Positions 6,889-10,003 of a stretch of DNA of 10,003 bases are shown here, piece after piece; position 1 is the stretch's first letter; each line of letters starts with the position of its first letter. The notes beneath the pieces were generated by a model. It ran no database searches. It was not told where the DNA came from and saw only the letters and a list, made by a program, of their open reading frames with translations. Source of the DNA: Pseudomonadota bacterium (GTDB lineage: Bacteria; Desulfobacterota; JAPLJL01); contig JAPLJL010000213.1 in NCBI GenBank assembly GCA_026388615.1, positions 1-10,003 on the forward strand. Direction: 5' to 3'. Position numbers and translations under genes: made by a program.

Positions 6889-8178
6889 CTACTTCTTCGC
6901 GGCCGCAGGCTTCAGAGTGAGAGCCGCGACGACCATCCCCAGAATCGCCAGACCGGCGACAATGGGGAAAACCCGGAGATACGCTCCAAAGATATCCTTC
7001 ATCTGACCCGCCAGGAGATTGCCGATCACCGCGCCCGCGCCGTAAGCCGTAAACAACAAGCCATAATTCTTGGCGTAATCCTTGGTCCCGAAATAGCTGG
7101 CGCAGGCCGTCGGCGCGATCGCCAGCCAGCCTCCCAGGCAGCCCCAGAGGATGCCGAAGCTAATCGTGTAGATCAAAACACTCGTCGGATTGAAATATAA
7201 AAGCAGGGAAGCCAGCACAATTAATACGTATGAAACCAATGCCGCATTCTTCGGATTTAGTTTGTCCGTCAACGATCCGAAGATCGGGCGTCCGAAACCG
7301 TTACAAGCAGCAAAAGGAATGACCAGGCTGGTCATCAAAGCCCCCGCCGCCACGGCGTCCATCCCGGCACTGGCGCCTACTTCCATCCCCACCGATTTGC
7401 TGATCCCGATGGCCATCAGCCCCGCCAGCGTTCCAATCGTGTAGCAGAACCACAGGCCATAAAAAGTGGGGGTTTTGACCATTTCACTTCTCATTAAATC
7501 CTTAACCGGCGCCGACCCGGCTTTGGGTACCGGCGGCTTCCATCCCTTCGGAGCCCAGCCCGCAGGGGGGAATTTCATCAGTAAAGCTAAAAGCGTTAAA
7601 AGAATCAGAAAAGATATGCCAAAGATCTTGAAAGTAACCAATATACCGCCGCTCGCCGCAAAAGCTTTGGTCAGCGCGTCCGCGATCGGGCCGATTAAGG
7701 CCGCAGAGAACCCGAATCCCAACACGGTCAAGCCGACCGCGAGTCCGCGTTTATCGGGAAACCACCGGGCCGAAACCGCGATCGGCGCTCCATAAGCGAT
7801 CCCCACGCCGAGGCCGCCAATAACCCCGTAAAAAATGGATAGGCTGGTCGGCGTCGTTACCATCGAGGCCAGGAACCAACCCAAAGCCGTTAAAATTCCT
7901 CCGATAATAGAGATTTTTTTCGGCCCCAATTTTTCGATATACGGGCCGGCCAAGGGCATCGATAAAGCAAATACCAGAAGGAAGACGATATAGGGATATA
8001 ACATCTGCGTTGCCGTCGCTTCCACTCCCAGGGTTTTGAAATAAGCCGCCAAGGGTACTTTCAGAATTCCATACGCATAAATGGCCCCCAGGCAAAAATT
8101 CATCAGCATACCTGCGATTACATAAATCCACCGGCCCGACTCCGCCGGCATTCCAAAAATTTTCACGTCTTCAGCCAT
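6889..8178 (-). CDS. MFS transporter, oxalate/formate antiporter (OFA) family
   Basis: This 429-residue inner-membrane protein has about 12 TM helices in two halves with a cytoplasmic loop near 202-232, the usual size for the family. The N-terminus GRWIYVIAGMLMNFCLGAIYAYG is typical of OFA members. The MFS loop motif appears as GPYIEKLGPKK (78-88) and again as GSLTDKLNPKN (301-311); ARWFPDKRGLAVGL (137-150) is also family-like. R297 and K370 lie near the TM8 and TM11 positions where oxalate carrier OxlT uses Arg and Lys to bind the dicarboxylate (by-eye alignment). The substrate is probably a small carboxylate such as formate, oxalate, pyruvate or lactate, and cannot be settled here. ATG is preceded by AAAGGAGGG (8187-8195) at 8 nt. 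The gene is monocistronic in this window, with its own terminator. Confidence 0.9.
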   Translation of the reverse strand: MAEDVKIFGMPAESGRWIYVIAGMLMNFCLGAIYAYGILKVPLAAYFKTLGVEATATQMLYPYIVFLLVFALSMPLAGPYIEKLGPKKISIIGGILTALGWFLASMVTTPTSLSIFYGVIGGLGVGIAYGAPIAVSARWFPDKRGLAVGLTVLGFGFSAALIGPIADALTKAFAASGGILVTFKIFGISFLILLTLLALLMKFPPAGWAPKGWKPPVPKAGSAPVKDLMRSEMVKTPTFYGLWFCYTIGTLAGLMAIGISKSVGMEVGASAGMDAVAAGALMTSLVIPFAACNGFGRPIFGSLTDKLNPKNAALVSYVLIVLASLLLYFNPTSVLIYTISFGILWGCLGGWLAIAPTACASYFGTKDYAKNYGLLFTAYGAGAVIGNLLAGQMKDIFGAYLRVFPIVAGLAILGMVVAALTLKPAAAKK

Positions 8179-8253
8179 ATCCTTTTCCCTCCTTTGTTTT
8201 GAAATTTACATTTTAAATCATCTAATGGGAATTTAATTACGCCCGGTAAATTT

Positions 8254-8297
8254 TTGTATACAATTACCCCCTTCGGGGCATTATGTCAAGGGTAATT
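8254..8297 (-). promoter_or_regulatory. Candidate promoter/operator region of the MFS gene
   Basis: A perfect -35 hexamer TTGACA lies at 8289-8284 on the minus strand. The -10 is unclear: at 17 nt the hexamer is only TAATTG, with the 10-bp palindrome ttgtatacaa (8254-8263) just beyond. An inverted repeat, aattaccc (8262-8269) and gggtaatt (8290-8297), brackets this block with arm centres 28 bp apart. That placement suggests an operator, perhaps for substrate-dependent control. The regulator is unknown. Confidence 0.4.
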
Positions 8298-8320
8298 TTC
8301 TTTTCCAAATAAGTATATTC

Positions 8321-8348
8321 TTGCTAAAAATGGCCGGTATGATATAAA
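8321..8348 (+). promoter_or_regulatory. Candidate promoter of the 8358-9699 gene pair
   Basis: TTGCTA (8321-8326) and TATAAA (8343-8348) are separated by 16 nt. A start about 7 nt downstream would fall at about 8355, only a few bases before the ATG at 8358. That would leave a leaderless or nearly leaderless mRNA, which fits the absence of any Shine-Dalgarno there. The region is AT-rich, so a chance match is possible. Confidence 0.4.
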
Positions 8349-8357
8349 AATATCCTT

Positions 8358-9239
8358 ATGGATTATCGCGTAAACGTATATGTGGATAAAGACCACCCGG
8401 TCTTTAAAACCCCCCGTTTTATTGATCCCAAGGGCCAGCCCACCCAGAAATTGATTGACCTGGCCGATCCCCACAAAAAGGACGGGCTGGTTTGGAGCCT
8501 TTTCATGACTTTCAACAAGCTGGACTATGATTTCTGGCTTCCCCGCCTGGGCGAGCTGGTTTACGGCCGTCCGATCGAAAACGTCTCTTACATCGCCCCT
8601 CATTTCTGGAGACCGGTTGCCCCGCCGCTGCAACGCTATCTCTGGATTTACGAAAATCTGAATCATCCCCGAATCGCCGCGAGCCGCGGAGGCCGGAAAG
8701 AACCCAAGCGTCTGGCCGAAGTGGCCGAACACGCGGATTACTGGAAGGACCTGGCCCGCGAAGGCATCCTCAACCCGGGAATGGCGGGTTGTCTGGAAGA
8801 ACCGGCCGAACTTGATCTCATCCTGGACTCACCCTCCTTCGTGATCGCGGTAATCGCCCGGAATTCGGAGGACATCTTCGGGGAAGAAACCTGGGACCGG
8901 GAACGGGATGAAATCGGCAAAGTGATCGACCTGGGGCTCAAATTCACCGAGGGTAAAAAAGCCTTTTACCTGATGCTGATCACGGACAAGGACAAGCACG
9001 AACCCGCGAAGATTTACGATGAGCTCATGCCCCATTACCGAAGCGATCCGGATTTCCTCAAGAGCCGTCTCCCCCATCGGAGTGAGGCGGAACTTGACCG
9101 CCTGCGGGGGCACCTAGACCGGACCACCTGGTCGGATATCATCAACATGCTCCGGGATTCGCGGGTGGAACTCCCCACCGGAAAAAGAAAAATCATCAAG
9201 GGCCTGTTTGAATATCTGGAAAAGAGAAACCTGATCTAA
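8358..9239 (+). CDS. Protein of unknown function, possible degenerate PD-(D/E)XK-fold protein
   Basis: I do not recognise this 293-residue soluble protein with certainty; it has no signal peptide or membrane helix. The segment 147-210 (ELDLILDSPSFVIAVIAR ... IGKVIDLGLKF ... AFYLMLITD) has the beta-strand, Asp-containing hairpin and helix order of PD-(D/E)XK nuclease-like proteins. The usual E-x-K would be I-A-R at 166-168, so catalysis may be lost if this reading is right. The C-terminus (255-293) is helical and basic, with WSDIINML and KRKIIKGLFEYLEKR. GC-rich, consistent codon use supports a real gene, but no Shine-Dalgarno precedes the ATG. It ends 13 bp before the next gene, with which it likely forms an operon. 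No neighbour reveals its role. Confidence 0.7.
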   Translation: MDYRVNVYVDKDHPVFKTPRFIDPKGQPTQKLIDLADPHKKDGLVWSLFMTFNKLDYDFWLPRLGELVYGRPIENVSYIAPHFWRPVAPPLQRYLWIYENLNHPRIAASRGGRKEPKRLAEVAEHADYWKDLAREGILNPGMAGCLEEPAELDLILDSPSFVIAVIARNSEDIFGEETWDRERDEIGKVIDLGLKFTEGKKAFYLMLITDKDKHEPAKIYDELMPHYRSDPDFLKSRLPHRSEAELDRLRGHLDRTTWSDIINMLRDSRVELPTGKRKIIKGLFEYLEKRNLI

Positions 9240-9252
9240 GCATGACCATTTT

Positions 9253-9699
9253 ATGAGTAAAAATAAAAAAAATCGGACGTCCAAAATCCTGAAAAACTCC
9301 ACCGCGGTAATCGGGGTGTTCAACCGCGCGCTGGTTAAGATCCCGCTCGTCGGAGAGAAAATGGTGGCCGGCACCAGCAAGTCCCTGGGGCGGCTCACCG
9401 CCCGGAATAGGATGCTGGGCTTCAGAACCGATCCCTCTTATGAGAATGCCCTTTTCAACTGGGAGCTTTTTCTGGAACTGATCGGGGCGGAATTCAAGAA
9501 GGATGATCTAAGCCCCACCGCCAAGATCTATACCTTCGTTCGCTGTCCGGCCGGATATACCGAACCCGAGCATCTGGGCGCTTGCGTAGCGACAATGGAA
9601 CTGGACCAGAGCCTGGTCTCCACCTCCGGCGGACAGCTGATCATCGAAAAACGGATTCCGATCGACGGGCTCTGCGCGGTCAGGATCGTACCAGCCTGA
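9253..9699 (+). CDS. Small protein of unknown function with three C-terminal-half cysteines
   Basis: This 148-residue protein is not recognised. The N-terminus (1-55) is strongly basic with amphipathic helical character (MSKNKKNRTSKILKNS; MVAGTSKSLGRLTARNR). The C-terminal half is more structured: KIYTFVRCPAGY (C98), LGACVATMELDQSLV (C111), GGQLIIEKRIPIDGLCAVRI (C141). The three Cys and the alternating strands suggest a compact domain binding a metal or ligand, loosely like small-molecule-binding proteins with a CxxG...C core, but this is not established. It lies 13 bp after the preceding stop without a Shine-Dalgarno, suggesting translational coupling in a two-gene operon. A strong terminator follows 52 bp downstream. 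Confidence 0.75.
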   Translation: MSKNKKNRTSKILKNSTAVIGVFNRALVKIPLVGEKMVAGTSKSLGRLTARNRMLGFRTDPSYENALFNWELFLELIGAEFKKDDLSPTAKIYTFVRCPAGYTEPEHLGACVATMELDQSLVSTSGGQLIIEKRIPIDGLCAVRIVPA

Positions 9700-9710
9700 C
9701 TCAAGCGCAT

Positions 9711-9738
9711 AGAGCACGGAGCAGAGGGCAGAGGGTTC
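9711..9738 (+). repeat. Short purine-rich tandem repeat, 7-nt period
   Basis: Four degenerate units, agagcac, ggagcag, agggcag and agggttc, run between the stop of the preceding gene and the terminator. The array is short and imperfect. It may be slippage-derived filler and no function is evident. Confidence 0.35.
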
Positions 9739-9751
9739 AGATTGAATAATC

Positions 9752-9780
9752 AGCGGCCCTTCCGGGCCGCTTTCTTTTTC
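9752..9780 (+). terminator. Intrinsic terminator of the 8358-9699 operon
   Basis: An 8-bp perfect stem, agcggccc (9752-9759) and gggccgct (9764-9771), with loop ttcc is followed by a T-rich tract (tttctttttc). It is placed 52 bp after the last stop codon. The stem is nearly all GC, as expected of a strong Rho-independent terminator. Confidence 0.9.
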
Positions 9781-9829
9781 AAAGGCTGCCCGCCTACCAC
9801 CTATTACTTTTCTCGCTAGCCTTTTTTTC

Positions 9830-10003
9830 TTATAGGGGGAAGGTTTCGCTCCGTTCACAATAGGTGCACACCGTTTGCCCAGCAGGCTGACCCGCCCCTC
9901 GACGGAGTTTATACTGAGTGAAACGAATGTGCTCGGGGCAACCGGGTCTAGCCTGTATCGATAAATATCTAAACATCGAGTTTATCGCAGCATGATTTCC
10001 GAA
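9830..10003 (-). CDS. Small zinc-ribbon-like protein or C-terminal end of a larger one (runs off window)
   Basis: The minus strand is open from the window edge to a TAA at 9832-9830. If translation starts at the ATG at 9976-9974 the product has 48 residues; the frame also stays open to 10003, so it may be the tail of a longer protein. The sequence has CPEHIRFTQYKLRRG (C13, H16) and later TVCTYCERSE (C37, C40), giving a C-x2-H ... C-x2-C pattern like a zinc ribbon or knuckle. No Shine-Dalgarno precedes the ATG. The motif pairing and polar, basic make-up favour a real protein, but the short length makes chance possible. It faces the operon terminator. Between 9781 and 9829 I see nothing but a T-rich stretch. 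Confidence 0.4.
   Translation of the reverse strand, partial: FGNHAAINSMFRYLSIQARPGCPEHIRFTQYKLRRGAGQPAGQTVCTYCERSETFPL

Noticed and set aside
7190..7795. Plus-strand open frames opposite the MFS gene
   Set aside because: Antisense to transmembrane helices of the carrier, with no start signals.
9781..9828. Second terminator (aaaggct ... agccttt plus T-run)
   Set aside because: Arms are 7 bp with a 30-nt loop and no GC core. It is too weak to call next to the strong stem at 9752-9771.
9508..9858. Minus-strand open frame of 116 codons at the end of the unknown operon
   Set aside because: It overlaps a coherent plus-strand gene and reads through the operon terminator stem. It has no support of its own.

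Overview
The window looks like chromosomal DNA of an anaerobic bacterium, most likely a Desulfobacterota/deltaproteobacterial lineage. That is an inference from the mix of genes: a histidine kinase with c-type heme motifs in its periplasmic sensor, an oxalate/formate-antiporter-type MFS carrier, and a huge secreted subtilase with a Cys-containing C-terminal sorting signal resembling MYXO-CTERM-type signals. The coding DNA is moderately GC-rich, the intergenic DNA is AT-rich, and no rRNA, tRNA, CRISPR array or transposase gene is visible.

Layout. Positions 2-256 (+) hold the end of a response-regulator receiver domain. It converges on a membrane histidine kinase (270-1964, -), whose promoter (2017-2045), leader hairpin and Shine-Dalgarno are readable. 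A 224-bp divergent intergenic region follows. Positions 2189-6639 (+) encode one giant subtilisin-like exoprotease of about 1483 residues, interrupted by a -1 frame change in a G-run at 2824-2829, so it appears as two overlapping reading frames (2189-2941 and 2896-6639). Its order is signal peptide, prodomain, S8 catalytic domain, a beta-rich linker domain, a nidogen-like domain, six tandem ASH/Hydin-type Ig-like domains, and a C-terminal CxC + membrane helix + basic-cluster anchor.

Directly after its stop codon lies an inverted pair of REP elements (REPIN, 6640-6775). Each arm has a GTAG foot and the palindrome gcccgatttatcgggc, and a third related palindrome sits in the spacer. Next come the intrinsic terminator (6823-6860) and gene (6889-8178, -) of a 12-TM OFA-family carrier. 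A divergent promoter region with a long-arm inverted repeat separates it from a two-gene plus-strand unit of unknown function (8358-9239 and 9253-9699). The first of these may be a degenerate PD-(D/E)XK-fold protein and neither has a Shine-Dalgarno. The unit closes with an intrinsic terminator at 9752-9780. The last 170 bases hold an open frame on the minus strand with a zinc-ribbon-like C..H...CxxC pattern that runs off the window edge.

How they fit: the receiver and kinase plausibly form a redox- or ligand-responsive two-component pair, the subtilase is an envelope-anchored protease, and the MFS carrier moves small carboxylates. No evidence in the window links these modules functionally. 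The points most worth checking are the frameshifted protease, the REPIN abutting its stop codon, and the unknown gene pair.
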